The translations under genes and the position numbers were made by a program. A DNA stretch of 28,336 bases from DASZZX01 sp036260415 (GTDB lineage: Bacteria > Actinomycetota > Nitriliruptoria > Nitriliruptorales > JAHWKO01). A model generated the notes under the pieces. It had not been told where the DNA came from and ran no database searches. It worked only from the letters and a program-made list of their open reading frames with translations. Location: assembly GCA_036260415.1 (NCBI GenBank), contig DASZZX010000273.1, positions 1 through 28,336 of the forward strand. The letters run 5' to 3'. Positions 16,104 through 23,837 of this stretch are shown here, piece by piece (the first letter of the stretch is position 1; each line of letters begins with the position of its first letter).

Positions 16104-17015
16104 CTACGCGCGTTGGTTGCGCAGTTCGCGGCTGAGGTGCTCGAACTCCTGCCGCAGCGCAGCCAGCTCGTCCTCGATGGAAGGTGTCGGCGGTGTCGGC
16201 TCGGGCGAGAGCGCGACCGTCGACGCCTTCCCGTTCTGATGAGGGTCGGGCTGCACGGGCCCGTCTGCTCGGATCGTCTGGGCAAGCGCCTCGGTGCGCC
16301 CGGCCGGCTTGACCCCCAGCTCGTCCTGGAGAAGCGAACAGCAGCGCTGGTACTGGCGCAGAGCTCTGGTGCGATCGCCGGTGAGGTAGTACAGACGCAT
16401 CAGCCGCCGGTGGGTCCGCTCGTGCGCCGGCTCATGGATCAGGAGCTCGCGAGCCCATCTCGCAGCGAGCTCGTGCTCCCCGCGAAGCTCGTGAGCGATG
16501 CTGAGCTTCTCCAGCGCTGTCATGTGGAGGTCGGCCAGCCGTTCGCGCTCGATGATGCACCAGTCCTCGTACCACCCCTCCAGCAGCGGCTGACGGTACA
16601 GCTGCATGCCGAAGGTGAGATCCTCCAGCAGGTTCGCGTCGAGCTGATCCGCCGGGGTTCCTTCGCTGGGCGCGACCGCGGCTCGGTACGCGTCGACGTC
16701 CACCCACGCGCGACGCGCCGGGTTGATCCCCAACTGCTCCTCGTCCGCCACCACGAGCCGTTCATCGTCGCCTTCGGCTGTGTCGAACGACTGGTGCGCG
16801 TGCCACAGCGCCTGTCGCATCGCCTTCCGGGAGGCTGCGGGGTCGGCCTCAGGCCAGAGCTGCTCGGTCACAGTGTCACGGGACAGCGAGGCTGACGGTG
16901 AGAGTAGGAGGAGAGCGAGCAGCTCCTGGGCCTTGTGGCTGCCGGCGCGGAGGACCTGCCCGCCTCCGGACGCAGCCCGGAACACGCCGAACAGCCAGAA
17001 GCGAACTACCTCCAT
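16104..17015 (-). CDS. SARP-type (BTAD) transcriptional regulator
   Basis: A 303-residue activator of the DnrI/AfsR-N type. Residues 1-95 hold the winged-helix DNA-binding part (VRFWLFGVF, SHKAQELLALLLLSP, LWPEADPAASRKAMRQALWH). Residues ~100-250 are the bacterial transcriptional activation (BTAD) repeat (VDVDAYRAAV, LEGWYEDWCIIERERLADLH, HERTHRRLMRLYYLTGDRTRALRQYQ). A short tail with a charged helix (LAALRQEFEHLSRELRNQR) replaces the NTPase found in large SARPs. It lies 60 bp upstream of the first tail gene on the same strand, so it probably controls the cluster and may be cotranscribed with it. ATG 17015 was chosen because the winged helix begins right after it; its ribosome-binding site (GATGGGG) is modest. 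SARPs usually activate secondary-metabolite genes. Confidence 0.92.
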   Translation of the reverse strand: MEVVRFWLFGVFRAASGGGQVLRAGSHKAQELLALLLLSPSASLSRDTVTEQLWPEADPAASRKAMRQALWHAHQSFDTAEGDDERLVVADEEQLGINPARRAWVDVDAYRAAVAPSEGTPADQLDANLLEDLTFGMQLYRQPLLEGWYEDWCIIERERLADLHMTALEKLSIAHELRGEHELAARWARELLIHEPAHERTHRRLMRLYYLTGDRTRALRQYQRCCSLLQDELGVKPAGRTEALAQTIRADGPVQPDPHQNGKASTVALSPEPTPPTPSIEDELAALRQEFEHLSRELRNQRA

Positions 17016-17470
17016 CGGAACACCCCATCAAGCGCGGACTACGCCCGCCCCAGCCTGAGAGTGCGCATTGGACCGAGTCGCCAAAATTGTTGATTCTCCG
17101 GTCCTTGTCAAGACCACTCTCCGTGAGCGGGCGGTGCCCGCACACTCGGCGGTGGCCTGGACACCCTGTGATAGCGCGGTGCGACCAGCGGGTGGACCGG
17201 CGACGAGCCTCGACGTGTGAGCCGGCTGCCACCCGACGTGAGGTGCGCGCTCGACCCTGCGGACCACTCCTTCCGCGCGCACGCGTTGGCGGCCGTGGAC
17301 ACCCACGCCGAGATCAACGCGGGGTGATCCCGCTCAACCGCGCAGCAACGTCGTCGCAACGAGCATCCAACACGCCGGTCGCAGCATGGCCGACGTCGCA
17401 CGGGTGAAGAACCGACGAGAGAGGCGAGACCATCAGCGTCCAGACCCTCCCCCAGCGGGTCCCGGCAGGT
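17016..17470. other. 455-bp intergenic region between divergent SARP and membrane-protein genes
   Basis: This gap separates the minus-strand tail cluster from the plus-strand gene starting at 17471. It holds the SARP promoter candidate, and upstream of it a perfect hairpin GCGGGC-GGT-GCCCGC at 17127-17141 that could be an operator or just GC-rich chance. I see no convincing gene in it: short frames are present on both strands but lack ribosome-binding sites or recognisable products. No clear promoter for the plus-strand gene was found. Confidence 0.5.
17083..17111 (-). promoter_or_regulatory. Candidate housekeeping-type promoter of the SARP gene
   Basis: On the minus strand TTGACA (17106-17111, perfect -35) is followed after exactly 17 nt by AATTTT (17083-17088), which keeps the A2, T3 and T6 of TATAAT. 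It lies in a conspicuously AT-richer island of this GC-rich window, about 68 bp upstream of the SARP start. That spacing leaves a leader of roughly 60 nt. Confidence 0.55.
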
Positions 17471-18562
17471 GTGGCGGTCGGTCCCACCGTGCCGGGTTGG
17501 GCCCACGAACGGCGCAAGGCGGTGGCGCTCACGGTGCGCTGGGTCCTGACCGCCGTCGCCCTCGGCCTGCTGTTCCGGCTGGGGCGGTCCGGGTGGCCCG
17601 AGATCCGCCGGGCCGCGTCCGTGCTAGCCACCCGCGAGGCTCACCTGCTCGTCCCGGTGATCGGTCTGCAGGTGCTGTGGGCCGTGTCGCTGGCCCAGCT
17701 CACCCGCCGCGCCGTCCTGGCGGTGGGGGGAGCAGTCTCCTCCCGCGACGCCCTACGGATCTCGATGGCCGCCTTCACGCTCAGCCGCGTCGTACCGGGA
17801 GGCGGTGCCGCCGGTGGGGTCTTCGCGACACGCGAGCTCGTCCTGCTGCACAACCCCCTGTCGGCGGCGCTCGCTGCCATGGTCGTGTCCTGGACGGTCG
17901 CGACCACCTCCTTGGCCTCGCTGGTGCTCGCCGGCACGTCCATCGCCGCGTTCACCGATCACCTGCCGCTCAACTACCTGGTCCCTTCGGCGGCAGTGCT
18001 GTCCCTGCTCGTCGGCATCGGGGCCCTGATCATCCGGCTGCTGAACGACCACCGACTGCGACAGCGCGTCATCGACCGAGTGCGACCGGTCGCTCAGCGC
18101 CTCCACGCCAGTCCCCAGGTGGACGCTCTTGCCGCCTCCCTGGGAAACGTCGCTGACGGGCTCGACGACCGCCGTCGCCTGCTCCAGGCCGGCCTCTGGT
18201 CGGTGACGGCCTGGGCCGCGGACGCCGCCGCACTGTGGCTGGTGTTCGCCGCCTTCGGCCACCGACTCAGCCTCGGCCAGCTGGTCATCGGCTACAGCTT
18301 CGCGAACCTCCTCAACTCGATGCCCGAGCTGACGCCCGGCTGGATCGGGGTCTTCGAGGTCGCGATGACCGCCACCTACACCGCCCTGGGAGTGCCCGCG
18401 GGCATCGCGGTGGTCGCGGTCGTGTCCTACCGGCTGGTCTCGTTCTGGCTCCCCGTCGCCGCCGGCGTCGCTCCCGCCATCAGCTCGCTCGCGGCCCACC
18501 GTCCCACCCCCACGTCACCCAGGAGGCGCTGGCATGATCGGACACCCGACCTCGCTCGTTGA
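17471..18562 (+). CDS. YbhN / LPG-synthase-TM-like (UPF0104) integral membrane protein
   Basis: A 363-residue protein with about eight hydrophobic spans (for example LVPVIGLQVLWAVSLAQL, AALAAMVVSWTVATTSLASLVLA, LVPSAAVLSLLVGIGALII). The C-terminal signature of the family is clear: MPELTPGWIGVFEVAMTATYTALG, then AGIAVVAVVSYRLVSFWLPV, matching the conserved PGGxGxxE ... A ... RxxxFWxP pattern of the lysylphosphatidylglycerol-synthase transmembrane region. Also typical is SRVVPGGGAAGGVFATREL in the first half. Members are lipid flippase or lipid-modification proteins; the soluble aminoacyl-transferase part is absent. Start GTG 17471 is the most upstream plausible one, but its ribosome-binding site is weak. 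Its end overlaps the next gene by 29 bp. Confidence 0.85.
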   Translation: MAVGPTVPGWAHERRKAVALTVRWVLTAVALGLLFRLGRSGWPEIRRAASVLATREAHLLVPVIGLQVLWAVSLAQLTRRAVLAVGGAVSSRDALRISMAAFTLSRVVPGGGAAGGVFATRELVLLHNPLSAALAAMVVSWTVATTSLASLVLAGTSIAAFTDHLPLNYLVPSAAVLSLLVGIGALIIRLLNDHRLRQRVIDRVRPVAQRLHASPQVDALAASLGNVADGLDDRRRLLQAGLWSVTAWAADAAALWLVFAAFGHRLSLGQLVIGYSFANLLNSMPELTPGWIGVFEVAMTATYTALGVPAGIAVVAVVSYRLVSFWLPVAAGVAPAISSLAAHRPTPTSPRRRWHDRTPDLAR

Positions 18563-19346
18563 TACTGCCCAGGAGGCACCGTCGACGCGGACCCTCGGGG
18601 CGGTCGCCCTGATCGGCGGCAGCGAACACCGCGACGTCACACGACCGATCGACCGATGGCTGATGGAGCACACCGGCACGTCGCGGGTCCGTGTCGTGGT
18701 CGTGCCGGTGGCGTCCAGTGGGCGCAGGATGCCCTCCACCGCCGCGCTCGCCCGCACCTACTGGACCTCGCTGGGCGCAGCGGTCAGCTTCGTCGTGCCG
18801 GACCCACGCCGGCCCGTGAGCAGCTTCTCAGCGCTGGACGACCCCGACATCGTGGTCCTCACCGGCGGTGTCCCCAACCGGGTCATCCGCTCGCTCGGGA
18901 TGTCGCCGCTGTGGGACCGCATCCTCGAACTGTGGCGGTCCGGGACGGCACTGTCCGGGTCGTCCGCAGGGTCGATGGCGCTGTTCGATTGGCGGCTGCG
19001 CCTGGTCCCACCCCGACCGTTCGAGCTCATCCCAGGACTGGGCCCCCTGTCGGGCTACGTCGCGCTGCCCCACTTCGACCGCTACGTCGCCGACCGGCCC
19101 CGACACCGGGCCCTGCTGGACCACGTGGCACATGGGTTCCACGGCCAGGGGATCGTGGGCCTCGACGAGGGCACCGCGCTCGTCGGCTGGGACGACGACT
19201 ACCGGGTGGTCGGCCGGGGCGCGGTCACGCTCCACGACGGCCGGTGGACCACGTACCCCTCCGGCTCTGTCGTCGCGGTCCGCCTGCTGCCCACCACTCC
19301 CGACGAACCGCGGCCCGACCGCGTCCCGGTGGCGGTGGCGGCATGA
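18534..19346 (+). CDS. S51-family hydrolase (cyanophycinase / peptidase E-like)
   Basis: A 270-residue class-I-glutamine-amidotransferase-fold serine hydrolase. GAVALIGGSEHRD near the start, RVRVVVVPVASSGR and DPDIVVLTGGVPNRVIRSL match the cyanophycinase/peptidase S51 core. The nucleophile elbow is SGSSAGSM (S141-M148), with S144 the likely nucleophile; H180 in LPHFDRY and the later LDEGTALV segment (D211, E212) are in the expected order for the catalytic site. ATG 18534 has AGGAGG upstream, so translation is probably coupled to the overlapping membrane protein. No cyanophycin synthetase is present, so the substrate is unknown; cleavage of Asp- or beta-Asp-linked peptides is the family's usual chemistry. 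Confidence 0.87.
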   Translation: MIGHPTSLVDTAQEAPSTRTLGAVALIGGSEHRDVTRPIDRWLMEHTGTSRVRVVVVPVASSGRRMPSTAALARTYWTSLGAAVSFVVPDPRRPVSSFSALDDPDIVVLTGGVPNRVIRSLGMSPLWDRILELWRSGTALSGSSAGSMALFDWRLRLVPPRPFELIPGLGPLSGYVALPHFDRYVADRPRHRALLDHVAHGFHGQGIVGLDEGTALVGWDDDYRVVGRGAVTLHDGRWTTYPSGSVVAVRLLPTTPDEPRPDRVPVAVAA

Positions 19347-19414
19347 CCGGCGACTCCGGACCCGCCATCGGCGTCAACCGAACGTGACGTGGGGGACCCG
19401 CCGGCTCTCGGCTC

Positions 19415-19972
19415 TCAGCCGTCGGCTGCCGGTCGGCTCCCCGAGCCGTCCTGCTGCGGAGCACGCGAGTTGCGACGGTCGCGGCGACGCTGCACGAAGG
19501 CGCCCATCCCCACCCCGACGAGCGCGGCGACCGCCTCGGTCGCGGGGAAGCTCGAGCCGTTCGTGGGCGTGGTCGAGGCCAGGTCCGGGTTCAGCGGACC
19601 GCTGACCTGTAGGACCCCCGCCATGCCCTGGCCCTCAGCCGTGCCGTGCAGCGTGCAGTAGACGGGCATGTCGCCCGCGCGATCCAACTGGATCTGGAAC
19701 GTGTGGCCCGGCGCGAGCGATCCGCTGTCGAAGCTGCCGTCGACCGCGGTGATCGTGTGGGACATCTCACCGCGGTTGGTCACGGTGAGGGTGGTGCCGG
19801 CGGGCACCTCGTGCGCGATCCCGTCGAAGCAGCTGTCGAGCATCGTGAGCTGGCGCCCGCTGGAGGTCGCGTGGCACGCAGCGCCGCCGCCCCCACCGGC
19901 CAGTGTTGGCGTGGCGAGCAGCAGCCCACCGACCACGATCGTCATCACGGTCAGGGATGAAGTGATCCGCAT
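19415..19972 (-). CDS. Exported, C-terminally anchored cupredoxin
   Basis: A 185-residue protein from ATG 19972, chosen because GAGGAGGG lies 8 nt upstream and a signal peptide starts right there (SSLTVMTIVVGGLLLATPTLAG). The mature part is a blue-copper fold with likely ligands H72 (in SHTI), C106, H109 and M117 (VYCTLHG, GQGMAG). C33 and C48 may form a disulfide. A Thr/Ser/Pro linker leads to a short hydrophobic stretch (EAVAALVGVGMGAFV) and a basic QRRRDRR tail, like a membrane anchor. It lies 58 bp after the M15 peptidase gene on the same strand and may be the last gene of the sigma-factor operon. An electron-transfer or copper-handling role outside the membrane is likely. Confidence 0.85.
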   Translation of the reverse strand: MRITSSLTVMTIVVGGLLLATPTLAGGGGGAACHATSSGRQLTMLDSCFDGIAHEVPAGTTLTVTNRGEMSHTITAVDGSFDSGSLAPGHTFQIQLDRAGDMPVYCTLHGTAEGQGMAGVLQVSGPLNPDLASTTPTNGSSFPATEAVAALVGVGMGAFVQRRRDRRNSRAPQQDGSGSRPAADG

Positions 19973-20030
19973 CGCACCCTCCTCGTCTATCCATCCGTGG
20001 GACGGACGAGTGCCCCGCACGGTTCGGTGG

Positions 20031-21250
20031 TCAACCGTCGGTCGCCGCGCGGTCGGGAGGCCGCAGGTACTCCAGGTGCATCGGGTCGGGCACGAGCCAG
20101 AACCCGCCCCACGTGAACCCCCAGCGGGCGAAGGTCTTGATGAGACGCTGGTCTTGAGCTGACCCGGTGCCCGTGGGGTTGGCGCCCGCGTTGAGGTCGA
20201 CCGCCACCCCCCAGGCGTGGCGGGAGACCGCGCCGTTGGGAGCGATCAGCCGCGGGTTGTGGCAGCCTGCGAACCCGTCAGGGTCGACGAGGTGATCGAG
20301 ACCATCGTCGTCGATCTCGGCGAGCGCACCCTGGACAGCCTGCACGACCGCACGGTGGCAGCGAGCAGCTCCGATCAACGGCAGGTCCGCGGTCACGATG
20401 TTCTCGGCCTGCCATGCAGGGTCCTGACGGAAGTCCTCGACACCGGGGGCCGGGGGCCGGTAGGAGAACTCCCCGAACCGCTGCTTGATGTGGGACTGCG
20501 GGAGGACCGCATCGCCGTGCCGGAGGAACGGCGTCTCGCCGGGGGTGCGGATCCTGATCGGGGTCGCCTCGGATGTCTGGCCCCGGATGGCTTCCTCGAG
20601 GCTCGCGCGGTCACCGTCGTAGGCGACGAGCAGGAACCGTGGCGTCGTGATCCCGATCCGTCGACCGGTCGCCAGGTCGACCACGAGCTCCGCGGCAGCG
20701 ACCGCCGAGTCGTCGACGACGGCTGTCACCCCGAGGTCGGTGCCGTCCGTAAGAGCGATCCTTCCTCCGGCGGAGAGCCGCCGGAGCTCGGCAGAGGTCG
20801 ATCCGAGGACAGCCTGACCGTCCGAGATGCCCGCGATGGCGTGAGCGCTGGTCTTGGGCACGAACCGGGCGTAGCCGATCGGGTCGATCGCGAGAACATC
20901 CAGCGGCCAAGCCCACCTGTCCTGGGCCGTGTCGACCGGCCGGCCGTCGACGTCCGTGGAGGCGGCCAGGTCCACCCGGCCCCCGTGCACGACGGTGACC
21001 TCACGCACCTGATCCAGAGACCCGACCGACCCGGCCAACCCGTCCGGCAGCCCCCCGCGGTCCAGGCGAGGAGCACCCCCGACTCCACCTTGACCGGTGT
21101 GGCCGTGACCGCCACCGGCTCTGTGCTCCCCGTGGTGGCCTGGTCCACGGCCGTCAGCGGGGCGGGTCGGACCGCCAGCGTCAGCACCGCGCCGACCGCG
21201 ACGCCGAGGACGGCCAGCGGGATCGACCACCACCAGTGACGGGCGCTCAC
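20031..21250 (-). pseudogene. M15 D-Ala-D-Ala peptidase, frameshifted
   Basis: The gene starts with GTG 21250, overlapping the anti-sigma stop (GTGA), and reads SARHWWWSIPLAVLGVAVG, a membrane anchor. The frame then breaks at a run of six G (minus strand; 21051-21056): before it the frame reads ESGVLLAWTAGG, after it the correct sequence LPDGLAGSVGSLDQVREVTV lies in another frame. One extra G would restore a 406-residue protein. The C-terminus is an M15 zinc peptidase: SRHAWGVAVDLN (SxHxxGxAxD) and VPDPMHLEY, with His and Asp ligands intact. It would be an anchored cell-wall peptidase. The intact catalytic part suggests a sequencing error or a very recent mutation. Counted as frameshifted, not as decayed. 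Confidence 0.82.
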
Positions 21251-23094
21251 CGCCGGGGCCGCAGCCCGTCGGCGAGGACGATCAGCTCCGCCAGCGACAG
21301 GCTCCTGCTGCGAAGGGCCAGGGTCCGGCCGTCTTCGACCCATTCGAGCTCACCGGTGGCCGCGGTGTACCGGCCCGTGGTGCCACGCACGGCGACCACG
21401 AGCACGTCCGCCCCCATCGGCGGGGTGAGCGCGTCACCGGGGATCTGCAACAGCTCGTACCCGCGGCTACCCGAGCCTGCGACGGTCAGGGACACGCCCC
21501 CGTCGATGCGGCGCGTGGCCGGAGGGTGGAAGCGCGGGTCGTCGGCCGGCACCAGGAGGGCTGGCAGGATCCTGTTCGCTGCGTCCAGGCCGAGGGTCGC
21601 GGCCTCCACCCAATCGGAGGGCACGGGCCGGCCCACGACCGGCAGGGACGTGGCGACCCGTTGCAGGTCGGCGGCCGGCAGGCTGCCGGTGACCGCGACG
21701 TCGATCCGGTCGCCGTGAACCCCCACGGTCGACCCGTCGGCGGAGGTGTACAGGACCGCGCCGTCGACGTCGCGACGTCGCACGACGGGGCCGACGCCCC
21801 CGAACAGACGTTGCCCGTCCCAGCCGGTGGTGGCGCGGACCTTCAGCCACGCCCGCCCATCTGTCCAGGTGCGGAGGTGGATGTCCCCACCGACGACCCC
21901 CGCCACGTACAGATGCATGCCGGCGGGCACCCAGCCGGGCTCGGGGACGTCGACCGCGTCGTCGGGCATGGGCTGGAAGCCGCCGTCGGTGTGCTGGTCC
22001 GGCTCACCGTGGAGCTCGGGTACCGGGAAGGTGCCGCCGTCGTTGATGGCCAGGTCGCCGACCTCGAGGCGGAGGATCGGCTGGCCCGGCTCGTCCCGGT
22101 AGCCATGCACGGAGGCCCAGCGGCTGCGCTCCAGCCCCGAGCCAGCGAGCACCTCGACCTCCAAGGGGGCGAGCCACCGTCGGTCGAGCCACAACCTCAC
22201 CCGGTCGGTGGGGTGCACCTGCCGCCAGTTGCCCGTGCCGAGCAGGGTGGCCAGCAGCCCGTCGACCTGCGCGGCGGCCACCTCGACCCCGATCGCGTCC
22301 CGCCCGTTGACCGGACGGTCCTCGACCGTGGTCACGGGTTCCTGGGGGCCGAAGCTGCCGGTTGGCACGATCAGGTCGAGCGGCGCGATCTGCGAGGAGC
22401 TGAAGGGTTCGGGATGGTCCACGACCTCGACGCGCGGCCGCGGAGGGGTGCACGTGGGCTGGGCCGCGACCGGGCACGGGGCGGGGCCCTGCCGGACGAT
22501 CCGGTCGGGGCCCACCGCCACCGTGACGTCGTTGCGATGCCAACGGCCGTCGCCGTAGGTGGTCCGGTCCTGCACCGTCAGGACGAGACGGTCGGGGGAC
22601 GCGTAGGCGAGCTTGCCGGTGAACCGACGGGTCGCCACGTGCGGGTGCCACCCGTGTTCGGTGATGGTCAGGCGCGCCGACAGAGACTCGATGGCGGCCT
22701 GCGAGCGCAGCATGCGCTCGCCGATCGTGTCGGCGAGCCCCACCTTCGGACCGAGCAGTCCCGCCCCCAGCGCGCCGACCATCGCCCCGGCCACGAGCAC
22801 CGCGGCGGCACGGCCGACCTGCGGCCACCGGGCTCGGTGGGCCCGCTCCTGCGGGGCGCAGACCGCGGGAGGGTGCGCGGCCTCGAGGCGGGTACGGACG
22901 GCACCGGCGATGTTCGGGACGTCACCGACCGGGGCGATGCGCAGCCGCCGCCGCAGCGACGACAGCTCGCGGTCGAACCGGGCGCACCGCGAGCAGGTCC
23001 GGAGGTGCTCGTCGAGGGCGGCCCGCTGCGTGTCCTCGAGGTGGTCGTCGAGGGCGTGCGAGGCCAGCCGTCGGGCGACGTCACAGCCCGTCAT
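21247..23094 (-). CDS. Zinc-finger anti-sigma factor with large extracytoplasmic domain
   Basis: A 615-residue protein from ATG 23094, 14 bp inside the end of the sigma gene, with GAGGTGG upstream. Residues ~18-50 carry the zf-HC2 ASD motif (H30, C34, C37: HLRTCSRC), which binds the sigma factor. One membrane span follows at ~95-115 (AAAVLVAGAMVGALGAGLLG). The outer part has a LolA/RseB-like domain (~120-330; ADTIGERMLRSQAAIESLSA, RRFTGKLAYASPDRLVLTV) and a second beta-rich region (~330-610). It is much longer than normal anti-sigma factors (~200-300 residues), so it probably combines sensing of envelope lipids or lipoproteins with sigma sequestration. Stop overlaps the M15 start. Confidence 0.88.
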   Translation of the reverse strand: MTGCDVARRLASHALDDHLEDTQRAALDEHLRTCSRCARFDRELSSLRRRLRIAPVGDVPNIAGAVRTRLEAAHPPAVCAPQERAHRARWPQVGRAAAVLVAGAMVGALGAGLLGPKVGLADTIGERMLRSQAAIESLSARLTITEHGWHPHVATRRFTGKLAYASPDRLVLTVQDRTTYGDGRWHRNDVTVAVGPDRIVRQGPAPCPVAAQPTCTPPRPRVEVVDHPEPFSSSQIAPLDLIVPTGSFGPQEPVTTVEDRPVNGRDAIGVEVAAAQVDGLLATLLGTGNWRQVHPTDRVRLWLDRRWLAPLEVEVLAGSGLERSRWASVHGYRDEPGQPILRLEVGDLAINDGGTFPVPELHGEPDQHTDGGFQPMPDDAVDVPEPGWVPAGMHLYVAGVVGGDIHLRTWTDGRAWLKVRATTGWDGQRLFGGVGPVVRRRDVDGAVLYTSADGSTVGVHGDRIDVAVTGSLPAADLQRVATSLPVVGRPVPSDWVEAATLGLDAANRILPALLVPADDPRFHPPATRRIDGGVSLTVAGSGSRGYELLQIPGDALTPPMGADVLVVAVRGTTGRYTAATGELEWVEDGRTLALRSRSLSLAELIVLADGLRPRR

Positions 23095-23674
23095 CGGCCA
23101 CCTCACCGTCGTCCTCGGAGAACCACTTGGCCAGGTCACGGCGTGCGTAGTAGAGACGGCTCTTGATGGTGCCTTCCGCGACACCCAGGATGCTCCCCGC
23201 GTCCTTGCAGGTGAAGCCGGCGATCTCCACCAGCAGGATCGCCTCACGCAGCTTGTGCGACAGGCTGCTCAGCGCCTCGTCCATGGCCGCAGCCAGCGCC
23301 GGATCGGGTCTCTCGTCGCTGGGCTGCCGAGCGAGCCGGGCGAGCGCGCGACGCTGGCTGGCTCGCGACCGCAGAGCGTCCGTCGCGACGTTGCGGGCGA
23401 TCGTGAACAGCCACGTGGAGAAGCGCGACCGGAACTCGAACCCCCCTAGGTTGCGGTAGGCGCGCAGGAAGGTGTCCTGGGCGAGGTCCTCGGCGAGCGC
23501 ACGGTCGCCCACGAGCCCGACGAGGAAGCGCCACACCGGCTCCTGGTAGGTCCGCACCAGCCCGTCGAACGCGTCGAGGTCACCGGCTGCGGCAGCACGC
23601 ACCGCTGCGGGGTCGGTCTCCTGCACCCTGTCCGTCCTCGACCTGTCGCGCCGGTCCTGATCGTCGCTCGCCAC
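23081..23674 (-). CDS. ECF-type RNA polymerase sigma factor
   Basis: A 197-residue ECF sigma factor. Region 2 is at ~35-105 (FDGLVRTYQEPVWRFLVGLV, DLAQDTFLRAYRNLGGFE, FSTWLFTIARNVATDALRSR). Region 4 is at ~133-182 (SLSHKLREAILLVEIAGFTC, AGSILGVAEGTIKSRLYYAR). Length is normal for the family. It starts at ATG 23674. The neighbouring zf-HC2 anti-sigma gene overlaps its 3' end by 14 bp, the classic pair arrangement. The region just upstream contains an ECF-like promoter, so the operon is probably autoregulated. The downstream M15 peptidase and cupredoxin suggest an envelope-directed regulon. Confidence 0.96.
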   Translation of the reverse strand: MASDDQDRRDRSRTDRVQETDPAAVRAAAAGDLDAFDGLVRTYQEPVWRFLVGLVGDRALAEDLAQDTFLRAYRNLGGFEFRSRFSTWLFTIARNVATDALRSRASQRRALARLARQPSDERPDPALAAAMDEALSSLSHKLREAILLVEIAGFTCKDAGSILGVAEGTIKSRLYYARRDLAKWFSEDDGEVADDGL

Positions 23675-23707
23675 GGCGGGGTGCGTCCATCCGGCGACGT
23701 CACCGTT

Positions 23708-23734
23708 GTGACGGACCAGTCGCGACGACGGTTC
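23708..23734 (-). promoter_or_regulatory. Candidate autoregulated ECF promoter of the sigma operon
   Basis: On the minus strand GAACC (23730-23734) is separated by 16 nt from CGTCAC (23708-23713), an arrangement like the GGAACC-N16-CGTC of ECF promoters. It lies 34 bp upstream of the sigma start. A perfect inverted repeat (CGTCAC-CGTT-GTGACG, 23698-23713) overlaps the -10 part. Confidence 0.45.
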
Positions 23735-23747
23735 GGTCCATCTCCGG

Positions 23748-23762
23748 AACCGACCGTCGGTT
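23748..23762. repeat. 15-bp near-perfect palindrome upstream of the sigma promoter
   Basis: AACCGAC-C-GTCGGTT: two 7-bp arms around one base, just upstream of the candidate ECF promoter. It could be an operator; it also contains a second GGAACC-like element on the plus strand. Function not established. Confidence 0.3.
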
Positions 23763-23774
23763 GCCGACCCGACC

Positions 23775-23822
23775 GGATCGTGCGTCGTTCCGCCGGCATC
23801 TCGGCGTTATCACGCACGATCC
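23775..23822 (-). terminator. 11-bp perfect inverted repeat after the RibD-like gene
   Basis: Arms GGATCGTGCGT (23775-23785) and ACGCACGATCC (23812-23822) are perfect, with a 26-nt loop. It begins 15 bp downstream of the RibD-like stop codon. It may end that transcript, but no T-run follows and the loop is long, so an operator is an alternative. Confidence 0.4.
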
Positions 23823-23837
23823 CTCAGCACGACGGCA

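Noticed and set aside
1..17015. Prophage or defective phage as explanation for the tail genes.
   Set aside because: No capsid, portal, terminase, integrase, lysis gene or attachment site is visible in 28 kb, and the split hub/spike genes plus SARP regulator fit an eCIS. It could be reopened by sequence left of coordinate 1.
17127..17141. Hairpin GCGGGC-GGT-GCCCGC upstream of the SARP promoter as an operator.
   Set aside because: Such short GC-only stems arise often in this base composition; kept only as a remark in the intergenic entry.
19343..19387. A 14-codon frame starting at an ATG that overlaps the S51 stop.
   Set aside because: No ribosome-binding site, no recognisable product, and too short to judge by composition.
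1129..23166. Long open frames on the strand opposite to the tail and sigma genes (for example 1129-3003, 3259-5055, 6906-8198, 15027-16895, 21526-23166, all plus strand).
   Set aside because: They are Arg/Gly/Pro/Val-rich, lack recognisable domains and ribosome-binding sites, and mirror genes with clear families. High GC makes such frames stay open by chance.
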